In this document: one piece after another, positions 1-7,788 of the stretch
Numbering within the stretch: position 1 is the first letter of the stretch
How the letters are laid out: every line of letters starts with the position of its first letter
Assembly (NCBI RefSeq): GCF_007846085.1
Contig: NZ_VOEJ01000001.1
Span: forward strand, 186,001-250,000
Origin: Mucilaginibacter pallidiroseus
GTDB taxonomy: Bacteria; Bacteroidota; Bacteroidia; Sphingobacteriales; Sphingobacteriaceae
Direction of reading: 5' to 3'
Length of the DNA: 64,000 bases
The notes under the pieces: model-generated
The model's database searches: none
What the model was told of the DNA's origin: nothing
Seen by the model: only the letters and a program-made list of their open reading frames with translations
Position numbers and translations under genes: made by a program

Positions 1-713
1 CGAATAATGGCTTCGGTGTAAGGGATCAGCTGATCTTCCGGTAAAAAGTCCTCAACAATAGTTGCCAGTAATGGCTGCGCGCCAAGGCCACCGGCAAGGT
101 TTACTTTAAAGCCACGTTCGCCCTTATCATTTAACTTTGGAATAAAGCCAAGGTCGTGGATGTAGCTAAAAGCGGTATCCTTATCGCTTGATGAGAATGA
201 GATCTTGAACTTGCGGCCCATTTCCTGGCAAATAGGGTTGCGTAGAAAATATTCGAACACGGCCTGCGCATAAGGCGAAACATCAAAAGGCTCCTCCGGA
301 TCGATACCGGCAGTAGGTGAGGACGTTACATTGCGCACGGTATTACCGCAAGCCTCACGCAGGGTTATATCATCCTGCTCCAATTCGGCCCACAATTGCG
401 GTGTGCGGTCGAGGCTAACGTAATGAATCTGGATATCCTGGCGAGTGGTGAGGTGCAGGTTACCGCTGCCATATTCATCGGCAATGTCGGCTATCTTTAA
501 TAATTGTTTGAAGGTAACTTTACCAAATGGAAGCTTAATGCGTACCATCTGCACACCAGGTTGGCGCTGTCCATACACACCACGCGCAAGGCGCAGGCTC
601 CTGAACTTTTCGTCGTGTATTTTACCCTCTTTAAACGCACGGATTTTCCTCTCAAGGTCAATTATATCCTGTTCAACTATAGGGTTCTCCAGTTCCGTCC
701 TGAAGCTTTGCAT
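1..713 (-). CDS. Assimilatory sulfite/nitrite reductase hemoprotein (5' part; runs off the left edge)
   Basis: About 237 N-terminal residues are visible; the 3' part lies outside the window. The translation begins MQSFRTELENPIVEQD and carries the ferredoxin-like half-domain typical of the NirA/sulfite reductase family, including GVYGQRQPGVQMVRIKLP and HLTTRQDIQIHYV, followed by the start of the siroheme/4Fe-4S domain with EACGNTVRNV. The family reduces sulfite to sulfide (or nitrite to ammonia) with six electrons in the cytoplasm. The upstream leader codes for Cys-Cys-Met and ends at a terminator, which favours the sulfite role. The ATG at 713 lies about 27 nt after the terminator T-run. Siroheme and cluster cysteines would be in the missing C-terminal half, so sulfite versus nitrite specificity cannot be decided from protein sequence here. 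Confidence 0.85.
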   Translation of the reverse strand, partial: MQSFRTELENPIVEQDIIDLERKIRAFKEGKIHDEKFRSLRLARGVYGQRQPGVQMVRIKLPFGKVTFKQLLKIADIADEYGSGNLHLTTRQDIQIHYVSLDRTPQLWAELEQDDITLREACGNTVRNVTSSPTAGIDPEEPFDVSPYAQAVFEYFLRNPICQEMGRKFKISFSSSDKDTAFSYIHDLGFIPKLNDKGERGFKVNLAGGLGAQPLLATIVEDFLPEDQLIPYTEAII

Positions 714-739
714 ATCGTTATCCCGTTAAATTATATTAT

Positions 740-770
740 AAAAAAGCCTCTTCACTTTGGCTGAAGAGGC
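740..770 (-). terminator. Intrinsic terminator inside the reductase leader (attenuator candidate)
   Basis: On the minus strand a perfect 9-bp stem (GCCTCTTCA / TGAAGAGGC, 7-nt loop GCCAAAG) is followed at once by six T. It sits between the leader ORF stop (804) and the reductase ATG (713), so it would stop transcription before the gene. The upstream minus-strand gene (arginine decarboxylase) already has its own terminator at 1431-1462, so this one is best explained as a conditional attenuator. Confidence 0.8.
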
Positions 771-803
771 GTATGTCATCATTACACATCGGTTACAGCC
801 GTA

Positions 804-866
804 TTAAAATTGCTGCATACAGCAGAAAATTAGGTTGTTACAATATGTAGTATGCGAATTTGCCAT
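804..866 (-). CDS. Cysteine-rich 20-aa leader peptide upstream of sulfite/nitrite reductase
   Basis: A 21-codon ORF (ATG at 866, TAA at 804-806) encodes M-A-N-S-H-T-T-Y-C-N-N-L-I-F-C-C-M-Q-Q-F. Three of its 20 residues are Cys, and Cys-Cys-Met are consecutive near the end, an extreme density of sulfur amino acids. It starts 11 nt after a TAnnTTTG box and is followed 33 nt later by an intrinsic terminator, the layout of amino-acid attenuation leaders. The Cys-Cys codons lie inside a short hairpin (TGCTG/CAGCA, 811-824). A downstream GGCTG (796-800) could pair with CAGCC at the apical side of the terminator (759-763). No Shine-Dalgarno site is visible. The peptide itself probably has no function; its translation would be the sensor. 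Inferred, not shown. Confidence 0.65.
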   Translation of the reverse strand: MANSHTTYCNNLIFCCMQQF

Positions 867-877
867 TGTTAATAACC

Positions 878-885
878 CAAATATA
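878..885 (-). promoter_or_regulatory. -7 promoter box (TATATTTG) for the leader/reductase transcript
   Basis: The minus strand reads TATATTTG, an exact match to the Bacteroidota -7 consensus TAnnTTTG. Transcription would start near 873, giving a leader of about 160 nt that includes the leader peptide and terminator. A convincing -33 TTTG is not seen; just upstream is CTATAGTATG, possibly a regulator site. Confidence 0.5.
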
Positions 886-1430
886 TACATACTATAGGGA
901 AATTGTAGTATTTATTTAAAAAAAGTCTGTTTTGATTCTGTGATGACGGTTGGGAGAGGGGGATATAGGAATGCGTTGTTAACTTCATCTGTAAGCACTT
1001 GCATACCGTAACCTCTTAAATGCGGCATAGTGTAACGCACGGTTAGTACAGGCATTGCTAAAGCAGAAACTTTCAAAGGGCGTTACCAAGCCGCGACTTT
1101 TATTAACTTATTGATTGTTTTAATTTGTGTTAATGAGCTCGCTATGGCTCGGTTTTCTTTGGTTCCTTTCTTTTTTGAGAGAAAAAAGAAACGAACATCC
1201 ACAGGCGTCACAGAAATCACTACCATTACTAACGTAGCACTGATGAACGGTTTTTATTTTAATGAACGTTGGTCCGCTCATTGCCGCGGAGGCTACTTCT
1301 TTTCTCTTGAAAGAAAAGAGGCAAAAGTTCAAGACGAAAAAATCCTTCTCCGCACAACCCCCTTGCATCGGCCCCGGTTTTTCGTCGAGGCCACCGCTCT
1401 TCGGTATCTAAAAGCCGATAGGAGTAGTAT
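886..1430. repeat. Long intergenic region with oligopyrimidine/oligopurine inverted repeats
   Basis: No convincing gene is seen here. Open frames exist on both strands but translate to Phe/Lys-rich sequence without domain features. Two inverted repeats stand out: TTTCTTTTTT / AAAAAAGAAA (1167-1191, 5-nt loop) and CTTTTCT / AGAAAAG (1299-1318, 6-nt loop), about 110 bp apart. This arrangement resembles dispersed noncoding repeats common in this phylum. No copy was seen elsewhere in this window, so its repeat status is inferred. Confidence 0.45.
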
Positions 1431-1462
1431 AAAAACTAAAAAGGCACCGCTATTAACGGTGC
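1431..1462 (-). terminator. Terminator of the arginine decarboxylase gene
   Basis: The minus strand has a 6-bp GC-rich stem (GCACCG/CGGTGC, 7-nt loop) followed by CTTTTTAGTTTTT. It lies about 25 bp past the stop codon at 1487 and fits a rho-independent terminator for the minus-strand gene. Confidence 0.7.
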
Positions 1463-1486
1463 TTTAACAATTTTATCAGTTAAATA

Positions 1487-2881
1487 TTAAGTTGTATAAC
1501 CTAATATCTTCAATACCTGTTTACTGTTTTGCTCTTCGCCAAATACTTCAAAGTTGAACGTCTCGTCCCGGTTACGGCGAATAATGACATGCTTAGGTGA
1601 TGGCAGCAGGCAATGGTGTATACCGCCATATCCGCTTAATACTTCCTGGTATGCGCCTGTATTAAAGAAGCCCAGGTATTGCACTTTACGGGTTTTAGGC
1701 ATGTAAACGCTGTTCATGTGCGCTTCCTGGTTGTAATAGTCTTGCCCGTCGCAGGTTATACCACCAAGGTTAACGCGCTCGTACTCGCTGTCCCAGTTGT
1801 TTACCGGCAGCAGAATGTATTTTTGGTTAAGCGCCCAAACATCAGGCAGGTTGGTAATGAACGAGCCATCCAGCATTAACCAGCGCTCGCGGTCGTTTTG
1901 CTGCTTGCGGCCAAGTACCTTATATAAAATACCAGATGCCTCCGCAACGGTGTATTTACCAAACTCGGTAATAATATCCGGTTCGATGGTATCATGCTCG
2001 GCACAGATCTCTTTGATACGGCTTACAATCTCGTTGATCATGTACTCGTAATCAAAGTCGAATACCAACGAATCTTTAAACGGCATGCCACCGCCAATAT
2101 CCAAAGTATCCAGATGTGGATTAACCTTTTTAAACTTGCAGTAAAGTGTTACGTATTTCTCCAGTTCGTTCCAATAGTATGGTGTGTCAGAAATACCCGA
2201 GTTGATGAAGAAGTGAAGTAACTTTACCTGGAAGTTTGGATTCTGCTCAATTTTATTGTGATAAAAATCAATCACATCTTCCTGGCGAACACCAAGGCGC
2301 GACGTGTAAAACTGTGAGTTTGGCTGCTCTTCGGATGCGATACGGATACCAAGATTACATGGGGTATCCAGTTCGATCTCATCGTCATAAAGGTTGAACT
2401 CTTCTTTATTATCCAATACCGGGATGATGTTGGTAAATCCGTCATGCAGCATATCTATGATATACTGTTTGTATTGGAAGGTTTTGAAGCCGTTGCAAAT
2501 TACGGTCATATCCTTGCTCAGGGCGCCTTTCTTCTCAAGGGCTTCGATCATGGGCATATCAAAAGCCGACGATGTTTCCAGGTGGATATCGTTACGCAAA
2601 GCCTCTTCAACAATATGTTTAAAGTGGGAACTTTTTGTGCAATAGCAGTATTTATAGGTACCGCGATAGTTGTTTTTGATGATGGCCTGCTGAAACAACA
2701 GTTTAGCCTGCTGTATTTTCTTGCTCACAATGGGCAAATACGTGAAACGCAACGGCGTGCCGTAAGTTTCAATCATCTCCATCAAATTGAGGTCGTTAAA
2801 GTATAACTCATCCTCTATTATCTCAAAACCGTCTTGTGGAAAACCAACACTCAGGTCAAGAAATTCCTGGTAACTCTGCAT
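1487..2881 (-). CDS. speA: Biosynthetic-type arginine decarboxylase (PLP, fold III)
   Basis: This 464-aa protein belongs to the short Bacteroidota group of fold-type III PLP decarboxylases annotated as arginine decarboxylases. It would convert arginine to agmatine, the first step of polyamine synthesis, in the cytoplasm. The PLP lysine is K83 in YCTKSSH. A glycine-rich phosphate-binding loop (DIGGGMPF) spans about 261-268, EFGKY is at 306-310, and the C-terminal ITCDGQD motif supplies C377 and the substrate-binding Asp. It is much shorter than the E. coli SpeA of about 630 aa but typical for this group. A TACATTTG box (2898-2905) lies 16 nt upstream of the ATG. Two guanidino/ureido-processing genes lie upstream on the same strand (80-140 bp gaps). 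Decarboxylation of a related substrate such as lysine or diaminopimelate is a less likely alternative. Confidence 0.85.
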   Translation of the reverse strand: MQSYQEFLDLSVGFPQDGFEIIEDELYFNDLNLMEMIETYGTPLRFTYLPIVSKKIQQAKLLFQQAIIKNNYRGTYKYCYCTKSSHFKHIVEEALRNDIHLETSSAFDMPMIEALEKKGALSKDMTVICNGFKTFQYKQYIIDMLHDGFTNIIPVLDNKEEFNLYDDEIELDTPCNLGIRIASEEQPNSQFYTSRLGVRQEDVIDFYHNKIEQNPNFQVKLLHFFINSGISDTPYYWNELEKYVTLYCKFKKVNPHLDTLDIGGGMPFKDSLVFDFDYEYMINEIVSRIKEICAEHDTIEPDIITEFGKYTVAEASGILYKVLGRKQQNDRERWLMLDGSFITNLPDVWALNQKYILLPVNNWDSEYERVNLGGITCDGQDYYNQEAHMNSVYMPKTRKVQYLGFFNTGAYQEVLSGYGGIHHCLLPSPKHVIIRRNRDETFNFEVFGEEQNSKQVLKILGYTT

Positions 2882-2897
2882 TCTTTAAAATTTGGTG

Positions 2898-2905
2898 CAA
2901 ATGTA
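2898..2905 (-). promoter_or_regulatory. -7 box (TACATTTG) of the arginine decarboxylase gene
   Basis: Exact TAnnTTTG match on the minus strand, 16 nt before the ATG at 2881; the expected start point is just downstream. No clear -33 element is visible. Confidence 0.5.
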
Positions 2906-3022
2906 ATTTTAAAACGCATTGATTGGTTACATGTTGCCTATAATTTTTATTGCCGAATTGTAATTTATTTCAGCACCCCAGAGCTGTTAATTTTGTTGAT
3001 AAATTGCTTCTGATGCGCGGTC

Positions 3023-3943
3023 TTATTTATCCGGCAGATGCACTTCTGCCATCATGCATCGTGCGCTGCCGCCGCCGTTGTTTTCAATAGTGCCGATCTC
3101 TGCATAAACAAGTTTACCAAATTGCTGAAGAGTTGCTTTTTGATCGTTTGTTAACGAGCCAAATGCCGTTTGTGACATAACAATAAGTGTTTCTCCGGCT
3201 GTGTTTTTTACCTCCAGCATATTGCCTGCAAAGTGGTTCATTTGGTCGGAGGTGATATCTATAATTACCTTTTCGGTAGATTGAAGCGTTTTGATTACGT
3301 TTTCCTTTTCCTCGAAGTCAGTAATGCTTTCCAGGCATACAATAGCAAAGCCGGTACCTATTGCCATCAGCACATTGGTATGGTAAATAGCCAGGCCGCT
3401 TTTATCGAATGCGTCGAACGTTATTGCCCGGTAACCTGTGTAGTCACAAAAGGCCTTTAAAACTTCTGTATTGGTGCGGGGCGAGATGCAGGCATAGGCT
3501 AATTTGTTTGGCCTGTCCAAAACCATACTGCCAGTACCTTCTAGAAATTGATCGTTTAGCTCATACCGGCTCAGATCCATGACATGGTTGGTCCCAAACT
3601 TATCTTCAATTTGCCTTATAATATCTTCCCTGCGCTCAAGCCGGCGATTCTTAGCCTGCATAGGGTACAAAAATATATCGCCATTTTGGTGAAACGACAC
3701 CCAGTTATTCGGAAATATCGAGTCTGGCGTATGTGGTTCCGGTGTATCATCTATAACGGTTACATTTACGCCGTTATCCCGCAATACCTGCACGAAACCG
3801 TCAAACTCCTGCAAAGCTTCTTGTTGTACCGCTTGCTGATTATCATCACGGTTTTGGAAGGCATTACTTTCGGCAGTTTGGGCATTAAAGCCAAACGCCA
3901 CGGGGCGAATCATTAATATTTTTGAGGTACTCTGTTGCGTCAT
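3023..3943 (-). CDS. ctlX: CtlX-type citrulline/arginine hydrolase (amidinotransferase fold)
   Basis: The 306-aa protein matches the arginine-deiminase-related, CtlX-like family of the guanidino-group modifying superfamily. It shows RPVAFGFNAQTAESNAFQ near the N-terminus, DSIFPNNWVSFH (about 73-84) with the substrate-binding Asp, a central AIYHTNVLMAIG with the catalytic His, and a C-terminal GGGSARCMMAE with the nucleophilic Cys at about 296. Members hydrolyse the guanidino or ureido group of arginine or citrulline derivatives. The gene lies between arginine decarboxylase (141 bp downstream) and an arginine-deiminase-like gene (80 bp upstream), all on the minus strand. Its exact substrate cannot be fixed from sequence. 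Confidence 0.8.
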   Translation of the reverse strand: MTQQSTSKILMIRPVAFGFNAQTAESNAFQNRDDNQQAVQQEALQEFDGFVQVLRDNGVNVTVIDDTPEPHTPDSIFPNNWVSFHQNGDIFLYPMQAKNRRLERREDIIRQIEDKFGTNHVMDLSRYELNDQFLEGTGSMVLDRPNKLAYACISPRTNTEVLKAFCDYTGYRAITFDAFDKSGLAIYHTNVLMAIGTGFAIVCLESITDFEEKENVIKTLQSTEKVIIDITSDQMNHFAGNMLEVKNTAGETLIVMSQTAFGSLTNDQKATLQQFGKLVYAEIGTIENNGGGSARCMMAEVHLPDK

Positions 3944-4023
3944 TGGGTCATTTGCTTTGCTGTCACTGAGTCATTAATAAATAAATTCACTGGATAATGA
4001 CTCAATGCCCCAATGAATAGTGA

Positions 4024-5466
4024 CTAAATGGTATCCCGCCTTAACGGCATACTCATGCAATGGAAACCACCTCGTGCGCGTGACAATTCGGAGGACGGCA
4101 TCAGGATAAGTGTGTTTGTTAATGCTTGCGGGTTTATTTGGCCGGCTTCAAGTTTGGGTAGCAGGTCGGTTACGTGTATCACATCAAAGCCGTTTTGCTT
4201 AAATGCATCCACCGTTTTATCGTTACGATCATAACCCAAAACCACACCTTCTTTTACCGCCAGCAGGTTACAACTGTCTGTCCATTGTTCCCGGGCATCA
4301 AACGGGAATTCGTTATTGCCCGAGTAAATAAACCGTGTTGGCGTTTCGCTTTCCAGGTCTTTACGGCTTATGTTATCCAGTAAATCCTCAAGCGTATCAA
4401 ATGTCTTAGGTTTCTTACCCTTTCTAAATTGTACAATCTCGGGCTTGTCTTTATTCTTTTTATCGGCAAACCAGGCCATCGGCTCGTCGCCGGGGGTGGC
4501 AGCCTCGGCAATAGCCAGTGAGCGCAGCAATACCCATGTATCACGTTTTACCTGTGTAAATACTGTATCAATATGCATATAATCGCGCTTGTGAGGAATT
4601 TTCACTACCGTAACCTTGCTCACTACGTCTGCCTCGAATAACAGCTTTATCGCTTCATTAGCACCGCTCACAGAAGTGCGCTCGCTGCAACCTATAATCA
4701 AATGCTGCGAACTTACCATCATCACATCGCCGCCCTCTAAAGTTGTTTTCTCTTCGTTGGCCTCGCCTGGGCGCAAAAAGTGTTGTTTGTTTTCAGATAT
4801 CTCGATGATCTTGCTACGATAATTGGCAAACAACGGATGATTGAAGAAGATGTAACGCATCAATAACGTTTCGCGTGAGCGGGCTTTTTTTGCAGGTTTG
4901 TTGAGCAGTATGTGGTCATTAATGGCTATACCCAAATCTCTCGAAAATATGAGGTTAGGAATGGGTGCGAATATCATGGTATCATCATCGAGCGAACCCG
5001 AGATCAGTATTTTGGCCAGTTCAATCGGGGCAATATCAACCAGCTGCAACTGCAGGCGATAAGTGCAATTTTCAATCGCGCAAACACTTGCGCATAGCTT
5101 TTTGCGTACGTCTGCAATTTCGAGTATGTCGCTTAACAAGGTTTGAATTTCGATAACCTTGCCCGAATTGTGAAAGGCTTTGTTATCAGGCTTAAAAAAA
5201 TTACGCTTGTTCTCCGGCGCATTTATCTCATCAAGTTTGCCCTTTATTTTATCAGGGTCAAGAAAATACATCAGCAGTTTAACGTAGTAGTCGTACTCCT
5301 TGCGGCGCATGGTGTCCAAGTGAACAATATCTTCAAACAGCCAGTCCTGTGCTTTTGAGGGCACAACTTTACCAAGGCCGCTATCGGGGCTGTGTATTAA
5401 AAGCGCGCGAAGGTTGCCAATTTCGGTAGTTACGTCTATCTTAAAATCGTTATCTGCATTCAGCAT
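4024..5466 (-). CDS. Arginine deiminase-like amidinotransferase-fold hydrolase
   Basis: A 480-aa protein of the arginine deiminase/amidinotransferase superfamily. Visible motifs are LRALLIHSPDSGLGKV at the N-terminus, FSRDLG, LEGGDVMMVS, HIDTVFT (catalytic His) and ARGGFHCMSMPL (nucleophilic Cys about residue 470), in the order expected for arginine deiminases. It would convert arginine to citrulline and ammonia. At 480 aa it is longer than classic ArcA (about 410 aa), with an extra acidic/basic segment near the middle. The frame stays open to an earlier ATG at 5535, adding 23 unrelated residues; I prefer 5466 because the conserved part begins there and because the longer start crowds the argS promoter. 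No carbamate kinase or ornithine transcarbamylase gene is adjacent, so a complete ADI pathway is not shown. Confidence 0.78.
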   Translation of the reverse strand: MLNADNDFKIDVTTEIGNLRALLIHSPDSGLGKVVPSKAQDWLFEDIVHLDTMRRKEYDYYVKLLMYFLDPDKIKGKLDEINAPENKRNFFKPDNKAFHNSGKVIEIQTLLSDILEIADVRKKLCASVCAIENCTYRLQLQLVDIAPIELAKILISGSLDDDTMIFAPIPNLIFSRDLGIAINDHILLNKPAKKARSRETLLMRYIFFNHPLFANYRSKIIEISENKQHFLRPGEANEEKTTLEGGDVMMVSSQHLIIGCSERTSVSGANEAIKLLFEADVVSKVTVVKIPHKRDYMHIDTVFTQVKRDTWVLLRSLAIAEAATPGDEPMAWFADKKNKDKPEIVQFRKGKKPKTFDTLEDLLDNISRKDLESETPTRFIYSGNNEFPFDAREQWTDSCNLLAVKEGVVLGYDRNDKTVDAFKQNGFDVIHVTDLLPKLEAGQINPQALTNTLILMPSSELSRARGGFHCMSMPLRRDTI

Positions 5467-5588
5467 AAAAAGCAATAAAGTACAAACAAAGCTATCGTTT
5501 TTAGTTGATGGTTTATAGCGTGCAGCATTTGCCAACGCGCCATTTTAAAAAACTGTTAATCATGAACAATTAACCATCAACTAATTAT

Positions 5589-5596
5589 TAATTTTG
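5589..5596 (+). promoter_or_regulatory. -7 box (TAATTTTG) five nt before the argS ATG
   Basis: Exact TAnnTTTG match followed by CACCG and then the ATG at 5602. With the usual spacing the transcript would start at or next to the start codon, giving a leaderless or nearly leaderless mRNA. No strong -33 box is evident. Confidence 0.5.
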
Positions 5597-5601
5597 CACC
5601 G

Positions 5602-7368
5602 ATGAATTTTATTATCGAGGCCGTTGTAAGGGCCATAAAAGAGCTATACCAAACCGACATTGCTGCAAAAGACGTAAACCTGCAGGAAACCCGTAAAGAA
5701 TTTGAAGGCCAGGTAACGCTGGTTACTTTTCCATATACAAAACTATCGCGCAAAGGCCCCGAGCAAACCGGCACCGAAATTGGCGAATACTTAAAAGCTA
5801 ACGTAGGCGAAATAGCTGCATACAATGTTATTAAGGGCTTTTTAAATATATCTATTGCAAATAGCTATTGGCTTGGCCAGCTAAACAATAATATTCTCAG
5901 GGACGATTTTGCTGTAATCCCATCAAACGGCAAGAGGGTAATGGTTGAGTATTCGTCGCCGAATACCAATAAACCGTTGCATTTGGGCCATGTACGTAAT
6001 AATTTGTTAGGCTTTTCCTTGGCGCAGATCTTGACTGCCGCCGGTTATGATGTTGTAAAGGCCAACCTCGTTAATGACAGAGGGATACACATCTGTAAAA
6101 GCATGCTGGCATGGCGCGAGTTTGGTAATGGCGAAACGCCAGAGTCGTCGGGTTTAAAAGGCGACCATCTTGCCGGTAAATATTACGTTTGGTTTGATAA
6201 GGCTTATAAACAACAGATAACTGAACTGATAGAGGAAGGCCAGACTGAAGAGGAAGCAAAAAAGAATGCGCCGCTGATTAAAGAGGCACAAAGGATGCTG
6301 CAGCAGTGGGAAGCGGGCGACTCGGAGGTTATGAACCTTTGGAACACCATGAACGGTTGGGTTTATGAGGGTTTTGATGCCACATACAAAACCATGGGGG
6401 TTAGCTTTGATAAGTACTATTATGAAAGCAATACTTACCTTTTGGGTAAAGATATAGTTGAAGAGGGTCTCGAGAAAGGTGTATTCTTTAAAAAAGAAGA
6501 TAGTTCTGTTTGGATTGATTTAACTGAAGACGGCCTCGACCAGAAATTAGTTTTACGTGCCGACGGTACATCTGTTTACATAACCCAGGATTTAGGCACA
6601 GCCCAACTTAAATACGACGATTACCAGATGGACGAGTCGATTTACGTGGTAGGTAACGAGCAGGACTATCACTTTAAAGTGTTGTTCTTGATCTTACAAA
6701 AGCTGGGCAAAAGCTGGGCGCAGGGTTTATATCATTTGTCATACGGCATGGTCGATCTGCCTTCAGGTAAGATGAAATCGCGCGAGGGCACGGTGGTTGA
6801 CGCCGACGACCTGATGAGCGATATGTTTGAAACTGCCAAACAACAAACCGAAGCTGCCGGCAAAGTTGACGGTTTTGGCGAAGACGAGAAAGACAAGCTA
6901 TACCACACTATTGGTATGGGAGCTTTAAAATACTTTTTGTTGAAGGTTGATCCTAAAAAACGTTTATTATTCGACCCAAATGAGTCGGTAGATTTTCAGG
7001 GCCACACTGGGCCGTTTATACAATATACTCATGCACGTATTAAATCGGTGCTAAGCAGGGCGGGGTACAACGCCGCAGCCACACATACACAGGCAGAACT
7101 TGATGCCATTGAGCGTGACTTAATTGTATGGTTGACTAAATTTCCGGATACTATTACAGAGGCGGCAACAAGCCATAGCCCCGCAATTATTGCTAACTAT
7201 GTGTATGAGCTGGCTAAAACATATAACAAGTTTTACCACGAAAAATCGATAATGCAAGCCGAAAGCGAAAGCCTGAAGCAGTTCCGCTTAATGCTGTCGG
7301 CTGCATCGGCAAAGGTTATTAGCAAGGCAATGAATTTGCTTGGCATCGAGGTGCCGGAACGTATGTAA
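5602..7368 (+). CDS. argS: Arginyl-tRNA synthetase
   Basis: This 588-aa class Ia synthetase charges tRNA-Arg with arginine in the cytoplasm. The N-terminal Add-1 domain (1-90) leads into the catalytic fold with EYSSPNTNKPLHLGHVRNN, where HLGH (127-130) is the HIGH motif. KMKSREG at about 389-395 replaces KMSKS, as is normal for ArgRS. The C-terminal DALR anticodon-binding domain follows (about 465-588, with GPFIQYTHARIKSVL). Length is normal for the family. It is divergent from the arginine-deiminase-like gene and ends at a strong terminator (7403-7440), so it is probably monocistronic. Confidence 0.97.
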   Translation: MNFIIEAVVRAIKELYQTDIAAKDVNLQETRKEFEGQVTLVTFPYTKLSRKGPEQTGTEIGEYLKANVGEIAAYNVIKGFLNISIANSYWLGQLNNNILRDDFAVIPSNGKRVMVEYSSPNTNKPLHLGHVRNNLLGFSLAQILTAAGYDVVKANLVNDRGIHICKSMLAWREFGNGETPESSGLKGDHLAGKYYVWFDKAYKQQITELIEEGQTEEEAKKNAPLIKEAQRMLQQWEAGDSEVMNLWNTMNGWVYEGFDATYKTMGVSFDKYYYESNTYLLGKDIVEEGLEKGVFFKKEDSSVWIDLTEDGLDQKLVLRADGTSVYITQDLGTAQLKYDDYQMDESIYVVGNEQDYHFKVLFLILQKLGKSWAQGLYHLSYGMVDLPSGKMKSREGTVVDADDLMSDMFETAKQQTEAAGKVDGFGEDEKDKLYHTIGMGALKYFLLKVDPKKRLLFDPNESVDFQGHTGPFIQYTHARIKSVLSRAGYNAAATHTQAELDAIERDLIVWLTKFPDTITEAATSHSPAIIANYVYELAKTYNKFYHEKSIMQAESESLKQFRLMLSAASAKVISKAMNLLGIEVPERM

Positions 7369-7402
7369 TTGCGTTCTTTACAATTCTATTCTTTAATTGC
7401 GT

Positions 7403-7440
7403 ATCAAAGGTTTGCTGGAAAGTAAACCTTTGATTTTTTT
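7403..7440 (+). terminator. Terminator after argS
   Basis: Perfect 11-bp stem (ATCAAAGGTTT / AAACCTTTGAT, 10-nt loop) running into seven T, 35 bp after the argS stop. Confidence 0.85.
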
Positions 7441-7477
7441 AGCTGTCATAAATACTGTAAATTAAAACAGCTTAAAG

Positions 7478-7777
7478 ATGAAAGCAATAGCAAAAATAGG
7501 AGTTGTTGCTGCCCTTAGTGGAGCAGCACTCTTTTCATCATGCTCAACCAGCGACCATTATGTTGTAAGCCGCCCGGTAGAAGAGGTGTACGTAAGGCCC
7601 GCAGCGCCTTATGCAAACGCTTACTGGCTGCCCGGCGAATATGTTTGGCGCGGTAACAGGTACGTTTATACGCCCGGCTACTACGTAAGGCCACGCGCAA
7701 ACCGTGTTTATATACAAGGGGGGTGGGTGCAGGGCCCTCGCGGTTATAGCTGGCGCAGAGGGCACTGGCGCAGGTAA
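7478..7777 (+). CDS. Small YxxW/GxW-repeat lipoprotein
   Basis: A 99-aa protein with a lipoprotein signal peptide: a basic N-terminus, a hydrophobic stretch and a lipobox ending at C22 (ALFSSC). The mature part is rich in Tyr, Trp, Arg and Gly in a short repeating pattern (YWLPGEYVW, YVYTPGYYV, YIQGGWV, YSWRRGHW), resembling the YXWQ..GXW repeat family of small envelope proteins. The role of that family is not established. The gene sits alone between the argS terminator and a convergent dehydrogenase gene, with an 11-bp gap between the stop codons. It is probably anchored in the outer membrane or inner leaflet facing the periplasm. Confidence 0.8.
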   Translation: MKAIAKIGVVAALSGAALFSSCSTSDHYVVSRPVEEVYVRPAAPYANAYWLPGEYVWRGNRYVYTPGYYVRPRANRVYIQGGWVQGPRGYSWRRGHWRR

Positions 7778-7788
7778 GTTGACGTTAC

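Noticed and set aside
1111..1467. A 118-aa plus-strand open frame and an antisense 82-aa frame
   Set aside because: Both are Phe/Lys-rich and read through hairpins and the terminator of the arginine decarboxylase gene. No domain, signal peptide or start context supports them. Treated as intergenic repeat.
5466..5535. Longer start for the arginine-deiminase-like gene at 5535
   Set aside because: The 23 added residues are not family-like and approach the argS promoter box; ATG 5466 begins the conserved part.
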